Of a stretch of 64,000 nt of DNA, positions 21,834 through 34,446 are shown one piece after another (the stretch's first letter is position 1; every line of letters begins with the position of its first letter). A program made the translations under genes and the position numbers. This stretch comes from Gonapodya sp. JEL0774 (taxonomy: Eukaryota; Monoblepharomycota; Monoblepharidomycetes; Monoblepharidales; Gonapodyaceae): positions 62,001 to 126,000 of the forward strand of contig JADIIX010000034.1 in NCBI GenBank assembly GCA_027604505.1, written 5' to 3'. The notes beneath the pieces were generated by a model that ran no database searches, was not told the origin of the DNA, and saw nothing but the letters and a program-made list of their open reading frames with translations.

Positions 21834-24288
21834 TGAAGCAAGTGTGAAGTGCCACAGCAACAACTCACTAAGTACTGAAACCAGCACTACACTCATATCC
21901 ACCCCACGTCTGCGCTTCTTTCGCCGCTCTTTCCGCTCTTTGGATGTTCCATGTCCAACTCGTTCGAATGATTCGGGTTCTTCACTCGTCCCTCCGAAAT
22001 GTGCTGCCTCACCAACGATGCCACCAGAAACAGACGACCAAAGCACGGTGCAAAAAGCTACAATGTGTGCAATACCACTATGTAAAAAGGACATCAGGAC
22101 GAAGGGCAACGTTGTCCAAAACCCGGCAGAGGTTAGCATTGTGAAAAGCTTGATGAGACGAGAGGGGGCACGGAGTCGAGCAAGTTTGGCATCGAGCTCT
22201 GCGAACTTGTGAGGTAAAGTTCGATAGCGGTTGAGCTGAGATCCTCTCACAGACAGAAATTTCTGGATGGCATTACTTACCAACGCTTCTTCCCCTCGTG
22301 CTACCCAAGTTTCCACTCCGTCCTGAAGTACGCTTTTTAACTTCGTCACTTTGGCCGCCATGGTTTGGGTGCCACGCTCCAACTCGGCAACGCGACGACC
22401 GAGTTCCGAGTTTTGGGCCCGAGCTGATGCAAGCTGTTCGGCCAGGGTGAGAGATAGAGTTTGGAGCGAGCCAAAGGATGTGGCGAGAGAAGCGGTGCGG
22501 GCGAGAGTCGAGGAGAGGGACGACTGTAAAACAAGATAGAATAGGAGCTCGGTCACATCTGACATGACGTACGAATCAAGCGGAGCCCACCTCTAGTCCC
22601 GCGATCCTCGCACGGTACGTTTCCACCGCTTGTTCCATATTCTTGGCCATATCTGTCATTCCATCTCTTCTCTCCTTCATGTCCCAGACCCCATTCTCCC
22701 CCGCTATCACAACCATGTTGTCCGAGCCACCTACAACTACACGAAGTAGGTTACATGCCTCCCGAATGAGCTGCACTGAAGGTGCACCGAAAAAGTAAAC
22801 TCCAGACTCAATGTTGATCTGCATGACGGGGCGGAAGTTCGGAAGCGCCCGAGAAAGGTCCAGAGCTATTAGTCCTCTGGGGGGCAACTCCGCAAAGTGT
22901 ATCTCGGTCACGTCATGCTGAATTTGATCTTCCAGAGCAGCGCGTAAGAGGTCCAGATCAGTGGGAGGAGGCAGGCCGGAGTTGGACGGGACACCAACAA
23001 GCCGATCCCTCGTGAGGAGGACACTTTGCGCCAGCCATTCCGGAAAAGGCTCATCATCTGTCACCGAGGGGATTGGAAAAGATGGAAACGGGACGATTGC
23101 TGGAGGTGGGGCGTTTGGGTGGCGTGAAGTTGTCGCCAATGCGCGATAGATTGCAGCATACTTGGCATGCAGTGGCTGCGGAATGGTGGCTAGCAAGAGC
23201 ATTGGAGAGAACACTGGCGTTGAAGGATGCTTGTGCCAAGACTGTCTTTCTTGTTCGTTGTTGTCGCCGTCGTCATTGTTGGAACTCCTACCCATTCCCT
23301 CCGTTACGTTTCTCGCCACTGACAGAACAAATAGAACAACGAACGATTGGAAGGTGAACGTCGGATTCAATGAGACCAGCAGAAAGGATCTCGCAATATC
23401 GGCTAAGCTGAAACGCGCAATTTTGCTCTGCGCAGCTTCCGGGAGGACGGTAAGGGGAGGTGATGGAACAGGCAGATTCACTGGGCTGCGTTGAAGCTGT
23501 ATCTCCGGTTGCAGCTTTTTCAATAGCTGAGAACTCGAGCTAGAGGAACCGACACGCATACGTCCGGGAAACTCGGCGAGACTTTCTCCCATGTCTTCGC
23601 GTGATCCTTCAGGAATTGTGGTGATCGGACGAGTCGCGGACGTCGGCTCAGAAGTAAGAATCACCGATGGCTGTTGAAAAACGGTTGACGAAAATGGTGT
23701 GGAGGGGGTGCGGGAAGCATGGGCCCGTTGGGAGTCGGTGAGGGATGTGATCGGTCGCGCATAGGTTTCAGTCGTTGATGGAGGCGTGACTGTCACAGAG
23801 ACTACTGGTTGGATACTAGGAGAGCTAGGAGAGAGGAATCCCGAGTCTCCTTCTGTCGCTCGTTTCGTGGTATTTTGCAGTAGGGTGCCAGGTGTCGGAT
23901 GCCGAACAACAATTGGTACTGGAGTCCGGGTCCTCCAAAGATTGCCTCCCGTGACAGCATGACCATTTCCGTAGCTATGTACATGCCCAATTGAACTCGT
24001 ATGGCCCCCTTGGTCACCAATGTCGTCCCCATCGCTCCTTGGACCACCTCGGTAAGCACTCGTATCCGCATCTTCTACCTGGTCATCTGTATCGAAAGAG
24101 TCCGAAAATGCACTTTCCGACCCATTTTCATCAGAAATATCGGTCTCTGCTTCATCATCGTCGTCATCCGATTGGGTTTGATCGGTGTCTGATAGTGAGG
24201 GATTGTGAGAGGTGCTCACAGCTGTCGTCAAGGAATTCAGTATTGGAGGTGCGGTGCTCGCTCTTGCTAAAGCCGCTGTGACATTCAT
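21834..24288 (-). CDS. Large membrane-associated coiled-coil protein, function unknown
   Basis: ATG at 24288 opens MNVTAALARASTAPPIL, then a long acidic/Ser-Thr-Pro-rich disordered region. A hydrophobic segment (FLLVSLNPTFTFQSFVVLFV) follows, then a compact region ending VMQINIESGVYFFGAPSVQL and LLRVVVGGSDNMVVIAGENG. A coiled coil is interrupted by one intron (GTGGGC...TTTTACAG near 22594-22529) that joins TYRARIAGLE to SSLSSTLARTASLATS. Near the C-terminus are hydrophobic stretches (FWTTLPFVLMSFLHSGIAHI) and a basic KERRKKRRRG. No family is recognised. No stop codon was found before the SLC35F5-like ATG, so the 3' end given is where protein-like sequence fades. Confidence 0.55.
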
Positions 24289-24439
24289 CCTCGGCTGGGA
24301 GGCATGTGGTGGTACAAGTGAATGCTGTAATAGTGATACAACTTCTTGAATTGCCGGTGAAGCAACAAACCACCAGCCACTCTCGCAAGTTTGTCCAGCC
24401 CATGAACAAACTCTTCCTCTATTATTCCACAATCAATCA

Positions 24440-27400
24440 TCAGCTCCCTCGCTTCACAGCCCCATCTTCTGCCCAAACCAGAATCACATCAGGGTCACCA
24501 ATTTCCCCACCGGTCATTGTAGTTTTTCCGAGCCGAGCCATTTCAGCAATGTAAACTGTGCCCGAGTCACGGAGAGCTCGGCGGAGGACTTTGCTGAATG
24601 TCGAAGAGGGAAGAGATTTCAGTAAAGAGGTCGGTGACAGGAAACACGTCGGTTGCCGGAAAGTGTGCCAAAACGAAACATCGTGTTGGTGTTTTCGAAA
24701 GGCGATCCAATTGGCGATCATGTAGTTGCAAAGCAGCAGTCATACAGTGGATTTTTGACAGGTTTCTAAATTCGCTCTTGGCAACTTACCCTGTTGTTGT
24801 GGTTGGCACTCCTGTCCGAAACTCGACAATCCTAGGTCTCTCATACGCCGCACACCTTTCCACCACCCACTTTGCCAGCTCTTTTGCCGTCTTCTCAGTG
24901 GCCTCGCCTTCACATCCTGGGCGTAGGACTACGCAGGCTTTGATAAGCTGTGAGTCCGCATGCTGTTTAATACACGAGTAAGCGTTAGAGCAAAAATGGT
25001 GCTATTGAAGTACCTCAGTCCGGATTTGCAGGGGATCAGCGACGCCAACAATGGCGGAAAGGTGAACGAGAGGGTGTGCATGAAGAGCGGTTTCAAGAGG
25101 CGTAGGACCAATGCGGTCTGGTCATGCGGCACGGGGTGAACGCAACTCGGTAAAAATACTTCCCAAGACGGACCTGACTGTCTCCAATTCCTCATTACTC
25201 ACAGCCTGCATATGTGATCACGTCATCATCTCTGCTCGCAAATTTGAAGTACCCAGAGTCCGCTCCGTTTCCCTTCACTCCCAGATCCTAACCCATAAAT
25301 GATAACCGGAGGGCAGTCACAAGAACACTCCAAAGGCAGAGCCTGGCACCAATGACTTACGCCCGTAAGGAGCCATCTGTGACCGTCTTCGCTGATGGCA
25401 AATTTGCGTTCAGTGGCTACGGGGTCGTTTAGATAACTGACGGAAGGATATTAATCATAGTGAGCGATTTCTCCGTATCGACACCAATCGCGAGTACGGA
25501 CTTGCATCACCAGAGTATGCGTAGACTCATCCACCATTACACGTGAAACTCACCCCAGAAACATGACCGGATCCGGCCACCTCACGGCGATCTGACCCTC
25601 TACGCCAGGTGGGGCAATCTTGCACTTCTTCCCTTCACCGTCCCGACTCTGTCCAAGCTCATCAACTTCATTTAAAATGTTGACGACTTCAACAACGTGT
25701 CCAGGAATAGCTGTGCCGGTCCAACCTGGACGGGCAGTCGGGAGGGAGCCCCCGTTGCCAATGACGAGGTTGCACTCGGTTTGACCCTACACAGATATAC
25801 TCATTTAATCTCAGCGCCGCCATTCGTACCGAGATCTTGAGACGCAGTTTAACTCACATAAAACTCGTAAACTGCACACCCCAACACCCCTTCGCTCCAC
25901 TCCACCACCTCTTTCCCCACGGGTTCCCCACCGCTGCCAATAGCACGCATTCTGACAAGCGGGACACCTGGTGTTTCAGGAGTTGGGTAGCGCGCACGAA
26001 GAAGTTTCAGAACCGTCGGGGGCTATGGGAACATGGATGAATTGCCTCTCCAGCTTCGTTTCATATTTATCATGATTCAGCCTACCAAGAACCCGTTTGT
26101 CACTTTGAATTCTTTGATGACAGCCAGTGCCTCCTCTGCGTCGAATTTCTTGGATCGGTAGGCGATTACCGGGATTCGAAAATAGAACGCGGGAAGGAGC
26201 ACGTCAAGGAGGCCACCGATCCAGGACCAGTCTGCGGGAGTCCTGAAGAAGATCATGTAAGAGGTACAAGAGTATTGATGAATTCAAACGGGACCGCGTT
26301 AAATCACCAAAACACGTCACCCGGCTGAGGCATCATGTCTTGTGGGAACGACACGCCGGGCAAATGGCCTAGGAGGACACGGTGGCTGATGCGACGATTC
26401 ATCTACGAGCTCAAAAGTCTCAGATAATGTTTATGCAGGAACGTACGCATGGACGGCACCCTTTGCCGGGCCAGTGGTGCCGCTTGGTGTTAGAAGAAAA
26501 GGCGAAGATAACGTCAATGATGAAACCAAAAACAAACGTTTGTCCCATGACACATCGTTCATCCAGATTTACTCACCTCGTGAATATAATAATAGCCGGG
26601 TCCTCCGCGCTGGACTCACATGGGATGAAAGGTTTTCCGCTACTGTTTCCCACGAACTGATACACGTCCAACACCGTGAAAGGGTCACTGTCTCGTGTAA
26701 GATCCAGCGGTACATCACCAGTTATGGGCTCAGTTACAGGGAAATGTGGACCGGGCGATTCTAGGACCGGGTCAGAAGATTCGTCGCGAGCGAGTAGAAC
26801 AAGCCGGAGGGTGGGCAGGGGATTCGGCGCGCCAGCATCTCTCGCTTCCGCCACTGCATTCCTCACTTTCTCTAACCCATCCACGTCGGTTACCATCACA
26901 CAGGCACCAGCCTTTGCCATTCTGTAGGTGACGGCAGAGGAGGAAAAGAGTGGAGAGAGCGGTAGGGAAGGATGGTTGAGGCGATGGGCAGTGAGGTGAG
27001 AGAGAGCGGTCAAATAAGATTGGGGCAGGTGGATCGCGACGGGGGCTGTAGGCGGGGGAGAATGTGTTTGGAGGAAGGTGACATTCCCGTCTTAAGCCCC
27101 TATTAAATGTGCCGGACTGGGCTCAATTTCTCAAAGTGCAAGGTGCTTCCACATCTTGAATTTCTCGCTCGGGTCGCTCCTGTGTTAATTCCAAAAGCCC
27201 TGCGTTGTCCGGGACCCACATCCAACCTTGCCCACCATCGGCTCCCCCTTCTTCAATTTTTAGAATCCATATTGGAGCGTCTCGCTCAGCTTACAAAATT
27301 TCACTAGTTCTTGGCGAGTGGCACACTCAACATTGCTGCTGCATACAGCACACTTACCTCTCCGACCTTGGCTGTCCATATCCATCCAGTTCCCCTCCAC

Positions 27401-27829
27401 CAACCCATTTGCCAACATATTGGACAATGCTTTCATTTCGGCATAAAGAAAAGCTCTCTGTTTCGCTGTTCCATCGCCCGTAGGTGGCTCCAGCAGCTGA
27501 ATTAGGGCCACGGAGAATGCTGATCCAGACTCGACGCAATGCTTATCGAGGCACGCCGTTCCGATATTGAACTTTGGGGGAATGAGCCAGGAGTACTCCG
27601 AAAGAGAGATTGGTGAGGATCCGGCGATAATAGAGGACGAATTGGAGGGGGAAAGAGCCAGTGGTAGATTCGGAAATGGAATAGCGTGTTTTGAATCAAC
27701 GACTGACTCTGCGAGCTTCAGAGATTCCGCCAAATACTGAGATGATTTTCCTGAGTGAATCGAGCTGCTGCTGATGGAGCGCGAAGCATAAACCGGGGAG
27801 TGCGACTTCTCATGGTGAGACCTGAACAT
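24440..27829 (-). CDS. Acyl-CoA synthetase / AMP-dependent ligase (medium-chain acyl-CoA synthetase type)
   Basis: ATP-dependent activation of a carboxylic acid to its CoA thioester. Exon 1 starts at ATG 27829 with an Arg/Ser-rich segment (MFRSHHEKSHSPVYASRS) resembling a mitochondrial presequence, then EYSWLIPPKFNIGTACLDKH and ALSNMLANGL. Later exons encode VAIHLPQSYLTALSHLTAH, YRMAKAGACVMVTDVDGLEK, the P-loop-like IIIFTSGTTGPAKGAVHAY (split by an intron), FWTPADWSWIGGLLDVLLPA, YEFYGQTECNLVIGNG, the C-terminal hinge region GHRWLLTGD, IGPTPLETALHAHP and the terminal VLRRALRDSG with the AMP-ligase Lys/Arg. Nine or more introns. The FWTPADWSWIGGL motif is typical of bacterial-like medium-chain enzymes. 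Introns are longer near the 5' end (about 300 nt), so an exon may be missed. Confidence 0.8.
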
Positions 27830-28226
27830 GACATCGCAAAGCGGCCAAGAAGACAGTGCCCGAACATTCCAGTGGGCAGGATGGCACAAGTTGCTTTGAG
27901 ACGTTCTCTGACTTAAGGACACTCCAGTTATTTGCCCTCTCCTCGTCGTCCAAATCAATCTCGCAAACTTCAAAATCCTTGTATGACCGACTGCGAGCAT
28001 CGCTATATGTTTCTGACTCCTCGGGGTTACCAATCAGGCCTCTAAACCGTCCTGAGCTTGCTTCGATTGGTCGTGTTTCGCCTGGGATTGTTAATAGTTC
28101 TTGATCTGTGTGAGTTCTCACCGGAGAGGCAAGCAGCCGGTGGGTGTCGATCATGCCCCAGCACCACCCAAACACTTCAATTATTATGTCTGGGATAGTA
28201 CACGAGTATGAACCCGCCAGCGACAT
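27810..28226 (-). CDS. Tentative F-box-like open frame upstream of the acyl-CoA synthetase
   Basis: From ATG 28226 the frame reads CTIPDIIIEVFGWCWGMIDT, which resembles the first helix of fungal F-box proteins (IPxDIIxEI). A possible intron (GTGAGA...CCCAG) leads to an acidic stretch (FEVCEIDLDDEERANNW). It overlaps the first 20 bases of the acyl-CoA synthetase CDS and no C-terminal domain follows. It could be a 5' exon of that gene, a small gene or chance. Confidence 0.2.
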   Translation of the reverse strand: MSLAGSYSCTIPDIIIEVFGWCWGMIDTHRLLASPVRTHTDQELLTIPGETRPIEASSGRFRGLIGNPEESETYSDARSRSYKDFEVCEIDLDDEERANNWSVLKSENVSKQLVPSCPLECSGTVFLAALRCHVQVSP

Positions 28227-28583
28227 CGCACCAGCAAGAAAACACCGACAGAACAAACGAGACACCGATGATGATCTGGACTCCGTGCATTCACACTGGT
28301 AACTGCAGCAGAGGATATGCAACCATCATGTGAAGGCAAAATCCCCCAGTACACTTTTCTGAGTGCGCGGCCTATACGGTCAGCAACGGAAACATTGATT
28401 GGTTAGATAAATTATAGTATATAATCACACGTGAGTTCTATTATTTTGTTTCAGGTGTCTCGTTCAAAATGTGAAGAACCGGCTCAACATCCATCCGAAC
28501 ATTTTGAACAAATCACCGAACAGGCACACTTTCTCCAAATTAAACCTCACCGAAAAGAGATTCTTCTTTTTATATTGCCAGCT

Positions 28584-28866
28584 ATGCCGCTCACAGATAT
28601 CGAGGATCTCGAGTACGTGTCGAATGATTCGCTCGGACGCGAAGAAATTGATGTGACGTCGTGCGGATTTCCCACCGGTGAATCCGATTTGTACAAGTGT
28701 TTTACAAGTGGAGTATAACGCAGCGATTCATCATGGCACATGCCATCTGTGCAACGTGGGGTATGGGAAAGAAAAGACTTTGAAACGGCGACTCCATGAA
28801 GAGAGAACTGTCTCGAAAGCATTTCTGAATGTCAAACGACATTCATTGCAATCTTCTGGGCAGTGA
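28584..28866 (+). CDS. Tentative small protein with CxxC motif
   Basis: ATG at 28584 starts MPLTDIEDLEYVSNDSLGRE. A second frame downstream encodes HHGTCHLCNVGYGKEKTLKR RLHEERT, a C-x2-C-x12-H pattern suggestive of a zinc finger but lacking a clear fourth ligand. Joining them needs a 31-nt intron (GTGAAT...TTACAAG), below the usual size here. A TATA-like element (TTTATAT) lies 18 nt upstream. Existence as a gene is doubtful. Confidence 0.2.
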
Positions 28867-29068
28867 ATTCGGCTGCAACATACCAGGGATGTGAGCAGGA
28901 TGTCTCCCCAATGCTTGGAAATCAGTGGATACCGTGGAAACCGGATTTGTGCGGAATTTCGAGGCAGGCAACTATACTTCTGTGATATTTCTCGTCAATA
29001 TCCCCCTCAACCTTCCTCATTTTGTTCCATCTTGTGATTCCTCCTCTTGTACCCAAAACCAAAACAGA

Positions 29069-32000
29069 ACCACTCCAGCCTGGATTTCAGCAGCGCGCTC
29101 CCATAATGTTCCAACGGGTATCAACGGGGATGGACCAGAGGTCAACAAGTACTCTAAAATTTTGACCATGCCAAGAATCAGGGGGCCTAGTCAGGCCATG
29201 CGTGAGTAACAAGGCGTGACCACCGAAGCATATGAACGGACGACCAGGAGTCGACTTCCGTGTTTATTGGAATCGACTCTGGCGTGTCTACCGTGTTTGG
29301 CGAGGATTACTGGCGACGCGTGTAGTTCATAAGCGTTGTGGCGGCACCTTCTTGTTAAGCACACCTCTGCTTTTCATGGCGCTTCTACGGATTTTTGGCC
29401 CCATTTGACATATATTCTACCTGATGCGTTTGTGGATCTTCCAACTCACTCTCATCCTTTTCGTTCCCAATCCGCCCGTTGTTTAATGACACACGAAAAG
29501 TCTTTGCTACCGGCCTCAAACCTCAAGACATGGTGAAAGCCCAAGTCGGCATCGGTTCAGTGTGGTTCGAGGGTAATCCTTGCAACATGGTGCGTTCAAT
29601 TGAGGACGTTCAGTTCTATGTGATGAGGTGGAGGAATCATAAGTTGGTAGAGGAGCGCCATTCTTCAGTATGGGATGAGCTATGACAGTAGTCTATTTAA
29701 GGCAGAGGCCTCTCGGGTATCCTGACGTTTTTCCTCTGCTTCCTCGAATCTTGGGGTGTCACACTTCAATTACCATCAAAAGCATCTCCTCTCTCTCTCC
29801 GAAGATATCAAGCGTGGAGTTGAGGAAAATGGAATGTTGGGTATGCGCTTCAGTTGCGTTGGAGTGGTATGTTAAGTCAAGAACTTTGATTTTGAGTGCA
29901 CGTTAATCAGTTTTACCGATCTTGTTTCTTGTATGATCGAATTATCTCATTTGTATCATCTACACTATAAGTCCGATGGTATTTCCCAAGGTACACCGGG
30001 TATGCGGTACTCCCTCGCCTCGCGAGAGTTAATCGCAGATTCCATGGAGACCGTAAGCAAACTTGTTCTCCCTGACTTTGACGGGCAACCGTTCCGTTTG
30101 ATTTATCACATGGTTATTGGACTGTTGCAGATGATGGGCGCACACTACTACGATGCCCTTATAGGCGTGCCAGGATGTGACAAGAATAGTGAGTTTAATC
30201 GTGATCAGTGAGGTAAACCATCGTGCAAGGTCTGAGCATTATGTTATCATTGAACTCTATCTCTTTAGTGCCCGGTACAATCAGTGAGTCTCCAATGACT
30301 AAGTTTGCGTTATTTGGGTTTTGTTCTCACCGCAGCTCTAACTTTTGCTCCTCAGTGGCAATGCTTCGCCTCAATCGTCCCTCCCTCGTAGTCTACGGCG
30401 GCACTATTCTGCGGGGCCACTGTTCCCTGGGTCCAGTCGATATCGGTCGCTCTTTTGAGCTGTACGGAGAAGTCATGGCAGGAAAAATCACTGAAGAGCA
30501 ACGTGTGGACGGAATATCAAAGGCATGCCCTGGTGCCGGCGCATGTGGAGGAATGTACACGGCGAATACGAGTAGGTGTTTTTTTTCCTGGGCTGATAAC
30601 AGAGAGTGAGCCTAATCGCTTTTGGGGTGTTCTAGTGGCCTCGGCGATTGAGGCCATGGGGATGTGAGCGTCTGGTCGAGAAATGCGCTTCCCAACATGT
30701 CTCATGTGCCCTGTTCCCTAACAACCTCGAATGAGTCAGGTCTCTCCCGTACTCTGCCTCAAATCCCGCAGTCTCCTCCGAAAAGCGCCGTGAGTGCCTC
30801 AACGTTGGGCCTGCGATCCGTACGCTCTTGGAGCGCAATATTTTGCCCAAGGACATCATGACCCGAAAGGCATTTGAAAACGCCGTGACTGTTGGAATCG
30901 CTTTGGGTGGGAGTACGAATTTGGTGTTACACATGTTGGCGATTTCGAGGACAGCGGGAGTGCCGATGGTGCTGGATGACTTTCAGAAGATCAGCGAGAA
31001 GGTTCCGTACCTGGCGAACTTAATGCCTAGGTTAGTGCTCGTCGCGGAATGGATTGTCCAAGTGACGACACATTGCGTTCCACTTATGGCTATGCGCTCT
31101 ACTCCGCAGCGGTGACTTCGTAATGGCGGATCTGCACAATGCCGGCGGTACACCAGCGGTGCTCAAATACCTACTCAAGAACGGGTTTTTACATGGAGAC
31201 TGTATGACGGTCACCGGTGAGTGGGCGTCTGGAATACATACCTGCTCTTTCAGTTTAGACTCTGTGTGTTCAACCTAATGTAACATCACCCCATAAAAGG
31301 ACAAACACTAGCCGAAAACCTTTCCACCGTACCCGATCTTACCGATGACCACAAAATCATCCGACCCCTCTCCGATCCGATTAAGCCGACTGGCCACATC
31401 TCCATTCTTTACGGGAACATTGCCACGATGGGAGCTGTGGCGAAATTGACTGGTAAGGAAGGGCTGAGCTTTACTGGTCCAGCCGTATGCTACGATGGGG
31501 AAGATGCGATGGCAGCAGGGTTTCAAAAGGGAGAGATCAAAAAGGGTATGGTGGTTGTGATCAGGTATTCTGGACCCAAGGGAGGTGAGAGAACTGTTGT
31601 CTGTATGATTTCACGTTATTATCGTTCCTAATTCCACACCGGGGAAACTCAACAATCAGCACCTGGCATGCCTGAAAGTGAGTAGATCGTGCTACCTGTT
31701 CTTCACCACAGTTCCTTAAGCGAATGCGTACCTGTTCATTATCTAGTGCTCACTCCTACGGGTCTCATCTTTGGCGCTGGATTAAGCAAGGACGTCGCGC
31801 TAATCACAGACGGACGCTTTTCTGGTGCTAGTCATGGATGTGAGTTACTGTCAGGATAAAATGTGCATACTCGTTCCTCCAGCTTTCTACCCGTGTCCAC
31901 AGTCATTGTCGGCCATGTATGTCCCGAAGCACAAGAAGGCGGTAACATTGGTCTGCTCCAGAACGGCGACGAGATCACAATTGAAGCGCACAGTCGAACA

Positions 32001-32217
32001 ATCACCGCAAAGGTGTCCGACGAGGTCTTTGCAGCCCGAAGAGCCAAGTGGACTCAGCCACCCCTCAAAGTGAAGAGTGGCGCGCTTTACAAATATGCGA
32101 TGCTTGTAAAGTGAGTGATGCGACGTGCTGGATTACCACAAGTTTGTTATGTTGACTAATTTCTATGCCTTCCCTTCGCGTAGACCTGCATCGGAAGGTT
32201 GCGTCACGGACATGTAA
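29069..32217 (+). CDS. ILV3: Dihydroxyacid dehydratase (ILV3), mitochondrial branched-chain amino acid synthesis
   Basis: Fe-S enzyme dehydrating 2,3-dihydroxyisovalerate and its homolog to 2-oxo acids for Val/Ile synthesis. Spliced exons give [39 protein letters not shown], the cluster Cys motif [48 protein letters not shown] (second Cys), [20 protein letters not shown] (third Cys), [53 protein letters not shown] and C-terminal [11 protein letters not shown]. At least thirteen introns, including a 15-nt exon at 30269-30283. The first intron recognised (29201-29497) is unusually long. The N-terminal exon with the ATG and mitochondrial presequence is not resolved; it should lie between about 28870 and 29068. 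Confidence 0.88.
30269..30283 (+). other. 15-nt microexon of ILV3
   Basis: Between an acceptor ending CTCTTTAG and a donor GTGAGTC lies TGCCCGGTACAATCA. Spliced to the flanking exons it restores the invariant CDKNMPGTIMAM sequence of dihydroxyacid dehydratases, so it is a genuine coding microexon. Confidence 0.8.
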
Positions 32218-32502
32218 TATAGTGTAGTGAACTAATAGATGAGACTTCACACATCTGACACATATGATTACATGAATTCCACTTGCTGACGAGGATTCGC
32301 CCCCAGAGCTCATCACCCCATAATACCCAACTTTATCAAAGCCTCTGTGGACTGTAGATGAGCTTAGAGGCTTTATGTAATAACCATGATGTACACAGCT
32401 GGCGGACAATTTTTCCCAAGTTTTATTGCTGACGATACGTCGTATTCACGTTTTACTTGAGATACATCACATGAGTTCAAATGACCAAAACAAGGCCAAA
32501 GC

Positions 32503-34446
32503 TCACAACTTTGCAGCGGCCACGACCGCAGAATAGATCTTGGTTCTCTCCTCGTTGAGCTTCGCCAGGTCCGTCGTTGCTTTACGAAGGACATCTGCAA
32601 GTGCAGAAAAAGATGATGGTGACAGTTTGCCTTCGGAGTTGATGTAATTGGAACTACTGCGGAGGTATGGCGAGTTGCTAGGTGCAGCGGAGAGTGATTT
32701 CATGAACTGATGGATGAGGGTGTAAGGTTGGCGATAGTGTTCAGTTCAGTGATGGGAGGCGAGCTGTTCAAAACTGAACCCACATCGCTCATCCGATCCA
32801 AGCACGTGATACTTTGGGGATGCCAAGCAAGGATTTGGAACACATGTATTTGCTGGCAAATGCAAGTAACACGATCAACGAATGGTGACAGTAGAAATGG
32901 ATGCGAGTGAATCTCACGTCCTCGTTAAAATCGGCAGTGATTGACTCTCCACCTGCCACCCTTTTCAGAACAATCGCGATATCCTGTGTACGTTCCACGG
33001 GACAGCGATGAGTTCTCAATTTTGTGCGACGAAGTCCCTGGGACACACTACGTACCTCTCCAACCAACCTATCTATCGCACCCATAATGACCATCTGCGG
33101 TGGTAGCTTCTTCGACGGTTTCACGTCATCGTACAGCGGCGATACAAGAGGTAACTTGGAAAGTGCGTCATGGTCTTTCCATGTGTATCCGTTCGATTGA
33201 AACCCGACCTCGAGCATGTCATTGTCGAAAGAACCACGGAGTTTGAGGGTCTGCAGAATGTGCGTCCCCACGGGCGTGGGGTGGGGTGGGTTGCAGAGGG
33301 GGAGGGTGGGTGGGGGTTGGGGGCAGTGCGGTTGACCGCGTGGGTGTGCTGTCTGTCAAACAAGTCTCAAAGCCACTACGCACCGGGGAGGCACTGGAAA
33401 GGTCAATCCAAGGGGCGATGGGAAGCAAGCCTGAAACAGCGATCGGCGATTGACTTCATCCTGAGTCGAGCTCCAACAGGTGAAGCACGTCCAACAACAA
33501 CATAAACACCCACCACCCGGCATCGGCACGCCCTCCTTGTTATCTCTGGTCCAAATTGCGACCGCGTAGATCAACCCGCCGCCGGCGGAGTCACCTGACA
33601 AGAACACACGTGACGATGGTACTCCTGTCGTCAGGACGTAGCGGTAAGCAGATACCGCGTCAGTGATGGCTGCAGGAAAAGGGTTCTGAAGGAGAGAGAG
33701 TAACAGGGTTAAATACATGGAGAGCGAGCTTGGTGGGAGCAGGCATACCTCGGGAGCAAGGCGATACTGGGGGATGGGAGAACAGGACAAACCACATCTG
33801 AGAAACACCGAAGGGGTTGAAAAATAGAGTCAGGACTTACGTCTACTGAAAGGACCCTAATCCCACGCTGAGCGAGAAGGGCGGTGATTGGACGGTGAGA
33901 AGTAAGAGAACCACCTGTATATCCTCCTCCACTGGCAGATATCAACCCCGAACCTTTAAAACGCCGTCCGCCTACACAAAAAGATGAAAACAACGCTTAC
34001 TGGCAATAAACGCAAACGGGCGCGTCCGGAGCAGCTCCGTCCTTGATTATCCACTCTGCCGGGACGTTACCACTGACAACATCTTCCAATCCCTTCAACG
34101 GCAGTCTCGGAAACGACACTGGTGAAATATTTATTCCTGGAGGAGTTGGCATGATCGGAAGCTTTGCGGCCGCGGCGCGGCGTTCGACGATGGAGATGAA
34201 TGGGTTTGCGCTTGACTTGATGACTGGCAGGGGGTGAGAGACGTTGGACCGATGAAGAAAGGGGAATGCCTCTGCGGAAAATACATACTTTCCATGGAGC
34301 GGATCATTCTCTTGCTCCACTTGAATCGCGGGCGGCAGAAACGGAATCGGGATTCAAAATCATCTCGTGGTGGGAGCAGCAGAGACCGAGGATGGACCCA
34401 CCGTCTTCGGCGGATTTGCCAGCTTGATTTGCTTCAACGTAGACAT
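32503..34446 (-). CDS. Hormone-sensitive-lipase-type alpha/beta hydrolase (esterase/lipase)
   Basis: Carboxylic-ester hydrolase of the HSL family. After splicing, CVYCHGGGYTGGSL forms the oxyanion-hole HGGG motif: a donor in TGCCA|GTAAGC pairs with GCCAG|TGGAGG. Further motifs are VDYRLAPE, FPAAITDAV, the nucleophile FLSGDSAGGGL, the acid in VIMGAIDRLVGE, and the catalytic His in HVFQILAWHP. The C-terminus DFMKSLSAAPSNSPYL...AAAKL ends at 32503. The triad is complete. The start is uncertain: ATG at 34446 (MSTLKQIKLANPPKTV) opens a short exon and connection to the next exon (FKWSKRMIRSME or NDPLHGK frame) is not proven. Natural substrate unknown. Confidence 0.75.

Noticed and set aside
29201-29497. 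Small gene inside the long ILV3 intron.
   Set aside because: The 66-codon frame at 29336-29536 overlaps the next coding exon in another frame and has no recognisable features.
30223-30609. 128-codon continuous frame taken as a separate gene.
   Set aside because: It is ILV3 read through two introns; spliced exons give the conserved dehydratase motifs.
33900-33995. Esterase apparently lacking the His of the HGGG oxyanion motif (reads ASGGGY).
   Set aside because: Using the donor TGCCA|GTAAGC and the later acceptor GCCAG|TGGAGG restores CVYCHGGGYTGG in frame, so the motif is intact.
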